A DNA stretch of 64,000 bases, from positions 186,001 through 250,000 of the forward strand of contig JAKJHY010000001.1 of assembly GCA_021648845.1 (NCBI GenBank). Reading direction: 5' to 3'. Shown one piece after another: positions 16,400 to 24,944 of this stretch. This DNA is from Mycobacterium sp. MBM (lineage in GTDB: Bacteria; Actinomycetota; Actinomycetes; Mycobacteriales; Mycobacteriaceae). The notes under the pieces are model-generated. The model had not been told where the DNA came from and did not search any database. It was given only the letters and a program-made list of their open reading frames with translations. Position numbers and translations under genes: made by a program. Each line of letters starts with the position of its first letter. Positions within the stretch are counted from its first letter, which is position 1.

Positions 16400-17824
16400 C
16401 TAAATGTCTTGGGGTTCTCCGCTGCCCATGTACCTGGACAGCTGGTAGTGCAGGTTGACGGTGCTGCGCTCCCGATACGGATTGGGCCGGGTGCCGGGGA
16501 AGCCGGCAGATTTCATGCCCTGCTGTACCGCCGCCATATTGGAGAAATCCTGTGGCAGCACCGAGAGCCAGTTGGGTGAGTCCTTGGGCGTGTAGACCCA
16601 TTCCGTCTGCGGCTCCTCGCCCTCGGGGTAGAGCTCGAATACCGCGACCTCGAAGATGCACTTATTGGGGTCATAGCTCGGATCGGGACGGGCCGAGTAG
16701 CACAGCGCACTGGTAAGACCCTGCCCCACTTGGAAGTTCGGGAAGATCTGCCAGGCCGTTCCGCTCTGGCCCAGGATGTCCGGCGGGATGGTCGGCCAGA
16801 TCACGCCACGGGCCTCGTCATCGCGGCGGGCGGAGGCCAGCCAGTGCGCCAGCACCTGGTCTGCGGGCGTTCCCTCGGGCAACTCGTCGACGAGCCGCTT
16901 GGCGGCCTCCACCAGGGTCCTGGTCGTGGTCGCATTGGTCTCTTCCATCGTGTAGACCTGCATCTCGGCGGTGGAGATGCGCGGGTCGCCGGTGCCGAGT
17001 CGGATCTTGGACTTGGTCTCGTCCATGCCCTTGGGCGCGTCGTAGCCGATGTTGCTGTGCTTGCCCTGCGCCTTGGCCCAGCCCTTGAACTCGCCGAACC
17101 TGTTGAACTCCGGGTGGGTGGTGAACACGTGGTAGGTCTCGTTGAAGGCTTCCATCGCGACTTTCCAGTTGCAGTCGAAATAGAGCCATTTGCGCCATTT
17201 GTAGCGCATGTTCTCCAGGCCGAACGGGTCCAGGATCTTCGCGGCCGGCATCAGGTAGTCGGCCAACGATTCGGCGTCGGGGTCCATGTTGACGAACAAC
17301 CAGCCACCCCAGGTGTCCACCTGAACCGGTGCCAGGTGCGTGTTCGCCGGGGTGAGTTTGCCCTGCCAATCGTCTTGTTCGCGGATGTGGGTGCAGGCTC
17401 CGTCCAGACCGTAGGTCCAGCCGTGAAAGCCGCAGACGAACGACTTCCGGGCCCGGCCTACGCTGTTCTTGGCGCCTTCGGGATTGTCGATCAGCTTGCG
17501 CCCGCGATGCATGCAGACGTTGTGGTGGGCCGTGAATGAATCGGATGAGTTCCCCGTTCCGGTGCGCACCACGATGATCGAATCGTCGAGAATGTCGTAG
17601 GTGAGGTAGTTGCCGATCTCGGGCAGCTCCTCCACGCGACCCACCTGTTGCCACACCTTGCGCCACAGTCTGTCTCGTTCATTGCGGGCATACTCTCCGC
17701 AGATGTATGCGTCGACGGGGATGGTCATCGGCGACGCCAGGTCCTCGGCGATGCGTCCGGTGGTGTCGTCGGTTGTGGCGTCAACCTCGATGACGGCGTC
17801 GAGATCGGATTCGGTATGCGTCAC
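16400..17824 (-). CDS. Rieske non-heme iron oxygenase, large subunit
   Basis: 474 residues. The Rieske [2Fe-2S] domain (about 60-170) has CMHRG and, 17 or so residues later, CGFHGWTYG, giving the CxH...CxxH set. The C-terminal catalytic domain shows NWKVAMEAFNETYHVFTTHP, where the two His of YHVFTTH bind the mononuclear iron. Such oxygenases hydroxylate rings or demethylate using electrons from a ferredoxin and reductase, neither of which is encoded in this cluster. GTG start with an AGGAGG Shine-Dalgarno. The start overlaps the SDR stop by 1 nt, so these two genes are coupled at the operon head. Confidence 0.92.
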   Translation of the reverse strand: MTHTESDLDAVIEVDATTDDTTGRIAEDLASPMTIPVDAYICGEYARNERDRLWRKVWQQVGRVEELPEIGNYLTYDILDDSIIVVRTGTGNSSDSFTAHHNVCMHRGRKLIDNPEGAKNSVGRARKSFVCGFHGWTYGLDGACTHIREQDDWQGKLTPANTHLAPVQVDTWGGWLFVNMDPDAESLADYLMPAAKILDPFGLENMRYKWRKWLYFDCNWKVAMEAFNETYHVFTTHPEFNRFGEFKGWAKAQGKHSNIGYDAPKGMDETKSKIRLGTGDPRISTAEMQVYTMEETNATTTRTLVEAAKRLVDELPEGTPADQVLAHWLASARRDDEARGVIWPTIPPDILGQSGTAWQIFPNFQVGQGLTSALCYSARPDPSYDPNKCIFEVAVFELYPEGEEPQTEWVYTPKDSPNWLSVLPQDFSNMAAVQQGMKSAGFPGTRPNPYRERSTVNLHYQLSRYMGSGEPQDI

Positions 17825-18669
17825 TAGATCCTCCTGATCGTGTCGCGGAAGTCGTCGTCTTTGAGGAAGAGCGAGGTGTTGTCCGCCCCCAGGTGCGTCC
17901 AGCGCAGATTGAGCCCGCCGTCGACAAGCAGTGTCTGCCCGGTGACGTAGCCCGCCAGATCCGACAGCAGGAACAGGATGGCGCCGGCCTGCTCCAGCGG
18001 AGTTCCGCGGCGCCCCATGGCGATTGCGGCGCGATCTCGGTCGGGATCCTCATCGACGTAGGTGGCCGACGCCGCGGTCTGGGTGACCCCGGGTGCGACG
18101 GCGTTGACACGGATGCCGTGCGGGGCCAGTTCGACGGCCAGGGTCCTGGTCGCGGCGACGACGGCGGCCTTGGCGGTGCCGTAGGCGATGTGAAACGGCG
18201 CGCTGTTCATCCCGCTGATCGAGGACACCGACACGATCGAACCTGGCCGCCCGGCGCCGCGGATCTCGGCGGCCACCGCCTGGCTCATGAAGAACATCGT
18301 CTCCAGGTTTGCGGTGAACAGCTCGCGCCAGTCGGCGCGGGAGACGCGGGTGGCCGGCATCCAGGTCGCCGGTGCCGCGCCGCCGGCGATGTTCACCAGC
18401 CCGTAGAGCGTGCCGGCGGTCGCCCGCGCCACGTCCAGCACGGCCGCGATGCCCTCATCGGTCGACGCATCGGCGACCACCGGTATCACCGGCAGGCCCT
18501 CATCGGCCAGTGGTGCGATGTGGGTGTCCAGATTGTCCTGCGACCGGCTGACCGCGACGACGGTGGCGCCGGCCTCGGCGGCCAGCCGGGTCACCGTGGT
18601 GCCGATGCCCCCGCCACCGGCACCGGAGACGACCACGATCCGGCCGTCCAGCCTCAGTTGATCAGCCAT
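17824..18669 (-). CDS. Short-chain dehydrogenase/reductase
   Basis: 281 residues from the ATG at 18669 (GGAAG Shine-Dalgarno; an upstream in-frame ATG exists at 18720). VVSGAGGGGIGTTVTRLA (nucleotide loop), NIAGG, VSVSSISGMNS (Ser), YGTAKAAVVAATRTLAVEL (Tyr, Lys) and VNAVAPGVTQT. It is the first gene of the minus-strand operon and probably oxidises the alcohol formed by the adjacent Rieske oxygenase to the ketone needed by the BVMO, which is inference from order. The C-terminus (DDDFRDTIRRI) extends slightly beyond the usual SDR end. Confidence 0.87.
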   Translation of the reverse strand: MADQLRLDGRIVVVSGAGGGGIGTTVTRLAAEAGATVVAVSRSQDNLDTHIAPLADEGLPVIPVVADASTDEGIAAVLDVARATAGTLYGLVNIAGGAAPATWMPATRVSRADWRELFTANLETMFFMSQAVAAEIRGAGRPGSIVSVSSISGMNSAPFHIAYGTAKAAVVAATRTLAVELAPHGIRVNAVAPGVTQTAASATYVDEDPDRDRAAIAMGRRGTPLEQAGAILFLLSDLAGYVTGQTLLVDGGLNLRWTHLGADNTSLFLKDDDFRDTIRRI

Positions 18670-18705
18670 GTCTCGCTTCCGTGGACCCGACCCAGCGTCC
18701 GGCAT

Positions 18706-18717
18706 TTGTCCGTACAA
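18706..18717. promoter_or_regulatory. TTGT-N4-ACAA palindrome in the divergent promoter region, candidate GntR operator
   Basis: TTGTCCGTACAA lies in the 168-bp region between the divergent SDR (18669) and SMP-30 (18838) starts. HutC-subfamily GntR regulators often bind GT/AC-bordered short palindromes, and a GntR gene is encoded at 20427 in the plus arm. An adjoining ACATATGT (18716-18723) is also palindromic. One site here could control both arms. Confidence 0.35.
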
Positions 18718-18781
18718 CATATGTCACTCTACTCAACGGAGAACACTATTCCGCAGGTATTATTCGATCGTCAAGGAGGAA

Positions 18782-18841
18782 ATGTCCACGAGGAAGCCCT
18801 ATTGTCTGGACTAGATGCTCTTGCTAACGTCCAGCACATGA
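18782..18841 (+). other. Two overlapping leader ORFs upstream of the SMP-30 gene
   Basis: A 10-codon ORF (MSTRKPYCLD, 18782-18814) starts 2 nt after an AAGGAGG; it ends in TAG, which abuts ATG of an 8-codon ORF (MLLLTSST, 18815-18841). The latter's TGA overlaps the SMP-30 ATG as ATGA. The SMP-30 start itself has no Shine-Dalgarno, so coupled re-initiation is plausible. The AAGGAGG spacing is unusually tight, so translation of the first ORF is uncertain. Confidence 0.3.
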
Positions 18842-20430
18842 GCACCCTGCAGGCGGGCCGGTATCCGGGCGTGTCGTCACCGGAGGCCGCCACCGGCTGG
18901 ACGCTGTCCCGACTCACCCCGCCCAGCAGACTCTTCGGCGCCAATGGCCTGCGCACCGGCCCCGATGGACGTCTGTACATCGCACAGGTGACCGGAAGCC
19001 AGATCAGCGCGCTGGACATCGACACCGCTGCGATCGAGACCATCAGCGCCAAGGGCGGCGAGATCATCGCCCCCGACGATCTGGCGTTCGGCGCCGACGG
19101 CAGCTTGTTCGCCACCGAGGTGATGGACGGTCGGGTCAGCGCGCGCGACGCGTCCGGAAACACCCGGGTACTGCGCGACGATCTGCCGTCCGCCAACGGC
19201 ATCACCGTCCATCAGGGGCGGCTGTTCGTCAACGAATGCCGGGACGGCGGCCGACTGTTGGAGCTGGATCCGGCCGGCGGCGCGCCGCGAGAAATACTGG
19301 CCGATCTGCCCTCCCCCAACGCCATGGAGGTCGGACCCGACGGTCTGTTGTACTTCCCGGTGATGACCGCCAATCAGATCTGGCGGGTACACCCCGACGG
19401 CGGGGAGGCCGAGGTGGTCGCCGGCGAGCTGGGCGTACCGGACTCGGTGAAATTCGATGCCGACGGCTCCATCGTGTCCACGCAGGTGGCCAGCGGGCAG
19501 GTACTGCGCATCGACCCGCGCACCGGAGCCTCTCGGGTGCTGGCCGCCCTGCCCCCTGGACTGGACAATTGTGCGTTCGTCGACGGTCGGTTGTTCGTCT
19601 CCCATTTCACCGGTGCCATCACCGAGGTCATCGGCACCGGGAACACCCGCGCCGTGCTGCCCGGCGGGCTGAACTGGCCGCTGGACCTGACCGTCGGCGC
19701 CGACGGCGAGCTGTTCGTCGCCGACGGCACCTACCTCTATACCGTGGGCGCCGAGGGCACGCTGCAGACCGCGGGGATGTTGTTCAGCCCCGGCTACCCC
19801 GGGTTCGTGCGCGGACTGACCGCGTGCGGTCCCGGCGAGTTCGTGGTCACCACCTCCGGCGGGCAGGTCGCCAGGTACCGCCCGGCCGATAACGAAACCA
19901 ACTATTTGGCAGATGGTTTGGATCAGCTCTACGGCGTCACCCTGTTACCCGACGGCACCCCGGTGGTCGTCGAGCAGGGCACCGGGCGGCTGCTGGCCGT
20001 CACCGCCACCGGCATCCAGGTGCTGGCCGCCGATCTCGACACCCCGGTCGGGGTGGCCACCGACGCCGTGGGCGGCGTGCTGGTGTCGGTCGCCGGAGCG
20101 GTGCTTCGGGTGACCGGCTCGGGCGCCGAAACCGTCGTCGACGGCCTCGACACCCCGCAAGGGATCCTGTTGCGCGACAGCACCCTCTACGTCGTGGATG
20201 CCGGCAGCAAGGCCGTCATCGCCGTCGACCTCCCGTCCCGGGCGCGCCAGACGCTGGCCGCCGGACTACCGATCGGCGCGCCGCCCGGCGTGACACCGAA
20301 ACCGCTGCGCGGGATGCCACCGTTTTCCGGCCCGCAGGGTCCGTTCGCCGGGATCACCGCGGGACCCGCCGGCACGCTCTACATTTCGGCCGACGGTGAG
20401 GGCAGCGTGCTCGCGCTGCGACCGGCATGA
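18838..20430 (+). CDS. SMP-30/gluconolactonase-like beta-propeller protein
   Basis: 530 residues made of repeated propeller blades with the NGL/GPDGRLY pattern: FGANGLRTGPDGRLYIAQ, PDDLAFGADGSLFATEV, PNAMEVGPDGLLYFPV, PDSVKFDADGSIVSTQ, WPLDLTVGADGELFVAD and GVTLLPDGTPVVVE. At about twice the length of a single SMP-30 domain it may form one large or two tandem propellers. SMP-30 relatives are metal-dependent lactonases, so hydrolysis of the lactone expected from the BVMO is an attractive but unproven role. There is no signal peptide. It is the first gene of the plus arm and overlaps the GntR gene by ATGA. Confidence 0.78.
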   Translation: MSTLQAGRYPGVSSPEAATGWTLSRLTPPSRLFGANGLRTGPDGRLYIAQVTGSQISALDIDTAAIETISAKGGEIIAPDDLAFGADGSLFATEVMDGRVSARDASGNTRVLRDDLPSANGITVHQGRLFVNECRDGGRLLELDPAGGAPREILADLPSPNAMEVGPDGLLYFPVMTANQIWRVHPDGGEAEVVAGELGVPDSVKFDADGSIVSTQVASGQVLRIDPRTGASRVLAALPPGLDNCAFVDGRLFVSHFTGAITEVIGTGNTRAVLPGGLNWPLDLTVGADGELFVADGTYLYTVGAEGTLQTAGMLFSPGYPGFVRGLTACGPGEFVVTTSGGQVARYRPADNETNYLADGLDQLYGVTLLPDGTPVVVEQGTGRLLAVTATGIQVLAADLDTPVGVATDAVGGVLVSVAGAVLRVTGSGAETVVDGLDTPQGILLRDSTLYVVDAGSKAVIAVDLPSRARQTLAAGLPIGAPPGVTPKPLRGMPPFSGPQGPFAGITAGPAGTLYISADGEGSVLALRPA

Positions 20431-21179
20431 CACCGCGGACGGCCGAAACGGCCGAACATCGATACCTGCAGGTGGCCCGCGCGCTGCGCAAGGAGATCGT
20501 GGAGGGGGTCTACCCGGTCGGCTCACAACTGCCCACCGAACACGAACTGTGCGACCGCTTCGCGGTCAGCCGGTACACGGTGCGTGAGGCGCTGCGTCGG
20601 CTACGCGAGGACAACCTGGTGTCCTCGCGCCCGCGCACCGGCACCCTCGTCGTGCCGCGCCCATCGTCGAGTTCCTATGCCCAGGACGTGATGTCGATCA
20701 ACGACCTGTTGGCCTTCGCCGCCGGGACCCGGTTCGAGATCGAGTCCAACACCATGGTCACCATCGACGCCGAGTTGGCCGAGCGCACCGGCCTGGAAAT
20801 CGGGGCGCAGTGGCTCGCGGTGCGCGGCTACCGCCGCGATGCCGACGCCGGTACCCCGATCTGCCGTACCGAGTACTACGTGAATCGCGTGTTCGCGGCG
20901 GTGGGCCGGATGCTGCAGCGCCATTCCGGCCCGATCTTCCCGCTCATCGAGGACCTTTACGGTGTCAGTGTCACCGAGGTTCACCAGGAGATCACCGCGA
21001 TCGCGCTGCCGGCCGACCTCGCCGAGGCACTCGCCGACACCGCGGGTGCGCCCGCGCTGCAGATGCAGCGCGCGTACACCACCTCCGAGGGGGAGGTCGC
21101 ACAAGTCACCGTGAACACACATCCCGCAGCCCGGTACCGCCATTCGATGACGATGCGCCGCGTCACGGGCCGGCCATGA
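20427..21179 (+). CDS. GntR-family regulator, HutC subfamily (UTRA effector domain)
   Basis: 250 residues. N-terminal winged helix: YLQVARALRKEIVEGVYPVGSQLPTE, then RFAVSRYTVREALRRL and the wing RPRTGTLV. A UTRA ligand-binding domain (about 85-245) ends in the typical MQRAYTTSEGEVAQVTVNTHPA pattern. It is the only regulator inside the catabolic cluster and so probably the repressor released by a pathway compound. It overlaps genes on both sides by ATGA, so its level is tied to the plus arm's expression, consistent with autoregulation. Confidence 0.9.
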   Translation: MTPRTAETAEHRYLQVARALRKEIVEGVYPVGSQLPTEHELCDRFAVSRYTVREALRRLREDNLVSSRPRTGTLVVPRPSSSSYAQDVMSINDLLAFAAGTRFEIESNTMVTIDAELAERTGLEIGAQWLAVRGYRRDADAGTPICRTEYYVNRVFAAVGRMLQRHSGPIFPLIEDLYGVSVTEVHQEITAIALPADLAEALADTAGAPALQMQRAYTTSEGEVAQVTVNTHPAARYRHSMTMRRVTGRP

Positions 21180-22675
21180 GCACGCTGGCCGACGCGCTCG
21201 GCGTTGCGGCACAGCACACTCCGGATCGGGTGCTCGTCGTCGACGGAGACGTCGAACTGGATGCCGCGGGGTTGTACCGGCGGGCCGGGGCGCTGGCCAC
21301 CGCCATGTCGCAGCGAATGCCGCCCGGCAGCGTGGTGTCCTTCATGTTGCCCAACTGGCACGAAGCCGCCGTCGTGTACCTCGCCGCAACCATGGCCGGC
21401 ATGGTGGTGAACCCGATCCTACCGTCGTTGCGTGACAGTGAATTACGGTTCATCCTCGCCGACGCCGATGTCGCGATGATCGTCATTCCCGGCCAGTTCC
21501 GCGGATTCGACTACGCCGCCATGCTGTCCCGGGTGACCGCCACGCTGTCCTCACCACCCGAGGTCGTCATCGTGCGCGGCGAACATCGCGATCACACGGC
21601 GCTGGCCGACCTGCTCACCGCACCGCCGGCCGAGCCACGCGACCTCGACCCCGCCGCGGTGCGGATGATCATGTACACCTCCGGCACCACCGGGCGACCG
21701 AAGGGAGTGCTGCACACCGATGACTCGATCCATGCACTGATCCGCCAGATCGGCCAGCACTGGCGCGTCGAGGCGGGCGACACCTTCCTGGTGCCCTCGC
21801 CCATCGCCCATATCGGCGGGTCCATCTACGCTTTCGAATCTCCGGTGTTGCTCGGTTCGGTTGCCGTACTGATGGACACCTGGGATCCACACGCGGCGGT
21901 CGCCCTCATACACCAACGCCGGGTCACGCACATGGCCGGTGCCACGCCATTTCTGGACGGCCTGCTCGGCGCCGCCGAACACGCCGGCAGCCGACTGCCG
22001 ACGCTCAAGGCGTTCATCTGCGGGGGCGCGTCGGTACCCCCGGCACTGATCCGCAGGGCCACAACGTATTTCGACAACGCGATCGTCACCCGCGTATACG
22101 GGTCCACCGAGGTACCGGTGTCCACCGTCGGCTCCCCGGCCGATGCGGAGCGGGCCGCCGACACCGACGGGCACGCAGGGATCGCCGACATCGCCATCGT
22201 CGACGGTGAGATCAGGGTGCGCGGACCGCAGATGTGCGCTGGCTACCTGCACCCCGAGGATGACGCGACGGCCTTCGACGACAACGGATATTTCCGCACC
22301 GGGGATCTGGGCCGCCTCACCGAGGACGGCCACCTGGTGGTGACCGGGCGTGCCAAGGACATCATCATCCGCAACGGCGAGAACATCTCCCCGAAAGAGG
22401 TCGAGGACATCCTGATCGGGCATCCCGAGGTCGCCGAGGTTGCGGTTGTCGGGATACCCGATGCCCGGACCGGTGAACGTGCCTGCGCGATCATCGTTCC
22501 GCGTGCCACGACGCCCCCCGGAGTGGATGACCTCCGCGCGCTACTGGACGCGCACGGAGTGGCCAGGTTCAAGGCCCCCGAGCAGGTGGTCATCTGGGAG
22601 GCGTTGCCCAAGAACGACGCCGGCAAAGTCCTCAAACACCAGATCCGGGCGACGCTGACGAAGGGGCTGAACTGA
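21176..22675 (+). CDS. Acyl-CoA ligase (ANL superfamily), first of two
   Basis: 499 residues. AMP-binding P-loop MYTSGTTGRPKG, VYGSTEVPVSTVG, the Asp of GYFRTGDLGRL, the hinge VVTGRAKDIIIRNGENISPKEVE, and the C-terminal catalytic Lys in LPKNDAGKVLKHQI. It activates a carboxylic acid to an acyl-AMP and then acyl-CoA. The ATG at 21176 overlaps the GntR stop. The substrate is presumably a ring-opened acid of the cluster; the sequence does not distinguish chain length. The long frame upstream of 21176 is antisense-like noise over gntR. Confidence 0.88.
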   Translation: MSTLADALGVAAQHTPDRVLVVDGDVELDAAGLYRRAGALATAMSQRMPPGSVVSFMLPNWHEAAVVYLAATMAGMVVNPILPSLRDSELRFILADADVAMIVIPGQFRGFDYAAMLSRVTATLSSPPEVVIVRGEHRDHTALADLLTAPPAEPRDLDPAAVRMIMYTSGTTGRPKGVLHTDDSIHALIRQIGQHWRVEAGDTFLVPSPIAHIGGSIYAFESPVLLGSVAVLMDTWDPHAAVALIHQRRVTHMAGATPFLDGLLGAAEHAGSRLPTLKAFICGGASVPPALIRRATTYFDNAIVTRVYGSTEVPVSTVGSPADAERAADTDGHAGIADIAIVDGEIRVRGPQMCAGYLHPEDDATAFDDNGYFRTGDLGRLTEDGHLVVTGRAKDIIIRNGENISPKEVEDILIGHPEVAEVAVVGIPDARTGERACAIIVPRATTPPGVDDLRALLDAHGVARFKAPEQVVIWEALPKNDAGKVLKHQIRATLTKGLN

Positions 22676-22676
22676 C

Positions 22677-23450
22677 ATGCAGGTAGCGATCGTGACCGGC
22701 GCGAGCAGTGGCATCGGCTTCGGCTGCGCCGTCACCCTCGCCGCGGCGGGTATGGCGGTGCTCGGGGCAGGCCGCGACCGCGACCGGCTCGCCGAATTGG
22801 AGAGGGCGATCGGCGATCCGGAGCGCATCGCGACGCTCTCGGTGGATCTCACCGCCGACGAGGCCCCGGCACTGATCGTCGAGGCGGCGGTATCTCGTTG
22901 GGGCCACGTCGATTTCCTGATCAACAACGCCGGAGTGGGCAGTCCGAAGCCGCTGCACGAGACGGACGACGAGTCGCTGGACCATTTTCTGGGCCTGATG
23001 CTGCGCGCGCCGTTCCGGCTGGCCCGTGATGTGCTGCCGCACCTGGGGCCGGGGTCGGCGATCATCAACGTCACCTCGACCTTCGCGGTGGTGGGCGGTA
23101 TGCGCGGCGGTGCGTATTCTGCGGCCAAGGGCGGCCTCACCGCACTGACCAGTCATATCGCCTGCCAGTACGGCGCCGAAGGGATCCGCTGCAATGCGGT
23201 GGCACCCGGTGTCACCCTGACACCGATGGTCGCCACCCGCCTGGAAGATGAGCGCTTTCGCAAGATCAACACCGAGATGACCCCGCACACCCGTCTCGGC
23301 ACGGTCGACGATATCGCGGCCACGGTGGCGTTCCTGTGCTCCCCGGGGGGCGCTTTCATCAACGGGCAGACGATCGTGGTCGACGGTGGTTGGAGTTCGA
23401 CGAAGTACCTGTCGGACTTCGCGTTGACCTCCCAATGGGTCGCGAGGTGA
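22677..23450 (+). CDS. Short-chain dehydrogenase/reductase
   Basis: 257 residues, classical SDR: TGASSGIGFGCAVTLAAAG, NNAGVG, the Ser of NVTSTFA, YSAAKGGLTALTSHIA and CNAVAPGVTLTPMV, with the C-terminal GQTIVVDGGWSS. It starts 1 nt after the ligase stop and its own stop overlaps the next gene, so it sits in the middle of a tightly coupled operon. NAD(P)-dependent oxidation or reduction of a hydroxyl/keto intermediate is expected. Confidence 0.88.
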   Translation: MQVAIVTGASSGIGFGCAVTLAAAGMAVLGAGRDRDRLAELERAIGDPERIATLSVDLTADEAPALIVEAAVSRWGHVDFLINNAGVGSPKPLHETDDESLDHFLGLMLRAPFRLARDVLPHLGPGSAIINVTSTFAVVGGMRGGAYSAAKGGLTALTSHIACQYGAEGIRCNAVAPGVTLTPMVATRLEDERFRKINTEMTPHTRLGTVDDIAATVAFLCSPGGAFINGQTIVVDGGWSSTKYLSDFALTSQWVAR

Positions 23451-24925
23451 ACCTCTTCGCGGTACTCGACCAGGCCGCAACGCGGTTCGGTGATCGGGGC
23501 GCGGTGTACCGGGGCACCGAGCGGATGCACACCTTCACCGAACTCCGCGACCGCGCCCTGCGGTTGGCCACCTCGCTGACCGACCGCGACACCGGCGCCC
23601 GGATCGCGATCGCCAGCGAGAACCGGCCCGAGATCATCGAGTTGATGTTCGCCGTGTGGGCCGCCGGCTGCGTGGTCGTCCCGATCAACGCCAAGCTGCA
23701 TCCGCTGGAGATGGCGCAGATCCTCGACGACTCCGGTGCCGCCGTCGTCTTCGCGTCCCCGAAAATCGCCGCCGGTCTCGCCGGGGTCACCGATGTGGCG
23801 GTCGAGGACCTCGACTCGGCCGCCTACGCCGCCCGCCTACGCGCCGAGCCGGCGCTGCCGGCGAGCACCGATGCCGGCGCGCTGGCATGGCTGTTCTACA
23901 CCAGTGGCACCACCGGAAAGTCCAAGGGCGCCATGCTCTCACACCGCAACCTGATGGCGATGACGGTGTCGCATCTGGCCGACTTCGACAGCCCGGACCA
24001 GAACTCCAGCCTGGTGCACGGCGCACCCATGTCGCACGGATCGGGCCTCTATATCGCGCCTTACATCCTGCGCGGGGCGCGGCAGGTCGTCCCCTCCTCG
24101 GCCGGGTTCGATGCCGAGGAGTTTCTCGACCTGTGTGGCCACCACCCCCGCACCAGCTGCTTCCTGGCGCCCACCATGGTGGCGCGGCTGGTCGCCACGG
24201 GCCGGCCGCGCCCGGAGAACCTCACGACCGTCGTGTACGGCGGTGGCCCGATGTACGTGGACAGCCTCAAGAAGGCGATGGCGGCGTTCGGTCCGATCTT
24301 CGTGCAGCTCTACGGGCAGGGCGAGGCGCCGATGACGATCACCGGGTTACGCAAGCAGGACCACCTCTCCGGCGACGGACTGGCCGACGATGCGATCCTC
24401 GGCTCGGTCGGCTACCCGCGTTCCGGCGTGGAGGTCGCGGTGCTCGATGCCGACGGGAACCCGGCCGCGGTGGGTGAGATCGGGGAGATCGCCTGCCGCG
24501 GTGACGTCGTCATGTCCGGCTACTGGAACAACGCCGCGGCGACGTCGGCCACCCTGGTCGCCGGCTGGCTGCTCACCGGCGACATGGGGTCCTTCGATGC
24601 CCGCGGCTACCTGACGCTGCGCGATCGCAGCAAGGACGTGGTGATCAGCGGCGGCAGCAACATCTACCCCCGCGAGGTGGAGGAGGTGCTCATCACGCAT
24701 GCGGGTGTCGAGGAGGCCTGCGTCCTCGGGGCCCCGGACGCCCACTGGGGCGAGGTGGTGGTCGCGTTCATCGTCGGGACGGCCACCGCACAGGATCTCG
24801 ATGCCCACCTGCTGGAACGGATCGCCCGCTTCAAACGGCCCAAACGTTACGTCTACGTCGACGAACTGCCCAAGAACAGCTACGGCAAGGTGCTCAAGCG
24901 GGAGCTGCGCGAGTCGGCCCACTGA
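23447..24925 (+). CDS. Acyl-CoA ligase (ANL superfamily), second
   Basis: 492 residues from the GTG at 23447, which overlaps the SDR stop as GTGA; an ATG at 23435 gives four more residues. P-loop FYTSGTTGKSKG, LYGQGEAPMTITG, WLLTGDMGSFD, RSKDVVISGGSNIYPREVEE and the catalytic Lys in LPKNSYGKVLKREL. It is clearly divergent from the ligase at 21176, so the cluster activates two different acids or two stages. Similar to long/medium-chain FadD or benzoate-type ligases; the substrate is not assignable. Confidence 0.88.
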   Translation: MNLFAVLDQAATRFGDRGAVYRGTERMHTFTELRDRALRLATSLTDRDTGARIAIASENRPEIIELMFAVWAAGCVVVPINAKLHPLEMAQILDDSGAAVVFASPKIAAGLAGVTDVAVEDLDSAAYAARLRAEPALPASTDAGALAWLFYTSGTTGKSKGAMLSHRNLMAMTVSHLADFDSPDQNSSLVHGAPMSHGSGLYIAPYILRGARQVVPSSAGFDAEEFLDLCGHHPRTSCFLAPTMVARLVATGRPRPENLTTVVYGGGPMYVDSLKKAMAAFGPIFVQLYGQGEAPMTITGLRKQDHLSGDGLADDAILGSVGYPRSGVEVAVLDADGNPAAVGEIGEIACRGDVVMSGYWNNAAATSATLVAGWLLTGDMGSFDARGYLTLRDRSKDVVISGGSNIYPREVEEVLITHAGVEEACVLGAPDAHWGEVVVAFIVGTATAQDLDAHLLERIARFKRPKRYVYVDELPKNSYGKVLKRELRESAH

Positions 24926-24944
24926 GCCCTGGTAGACACGACCC

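Noticed and set aside
18713..18729. AACATATGT core shared with the DesT-like operator at 35172
   Set aside because: Only the A/T-rich centre matches; the AGTGAAC-type arms are not conserved at the right spacing, so a shared regulator is not supported.
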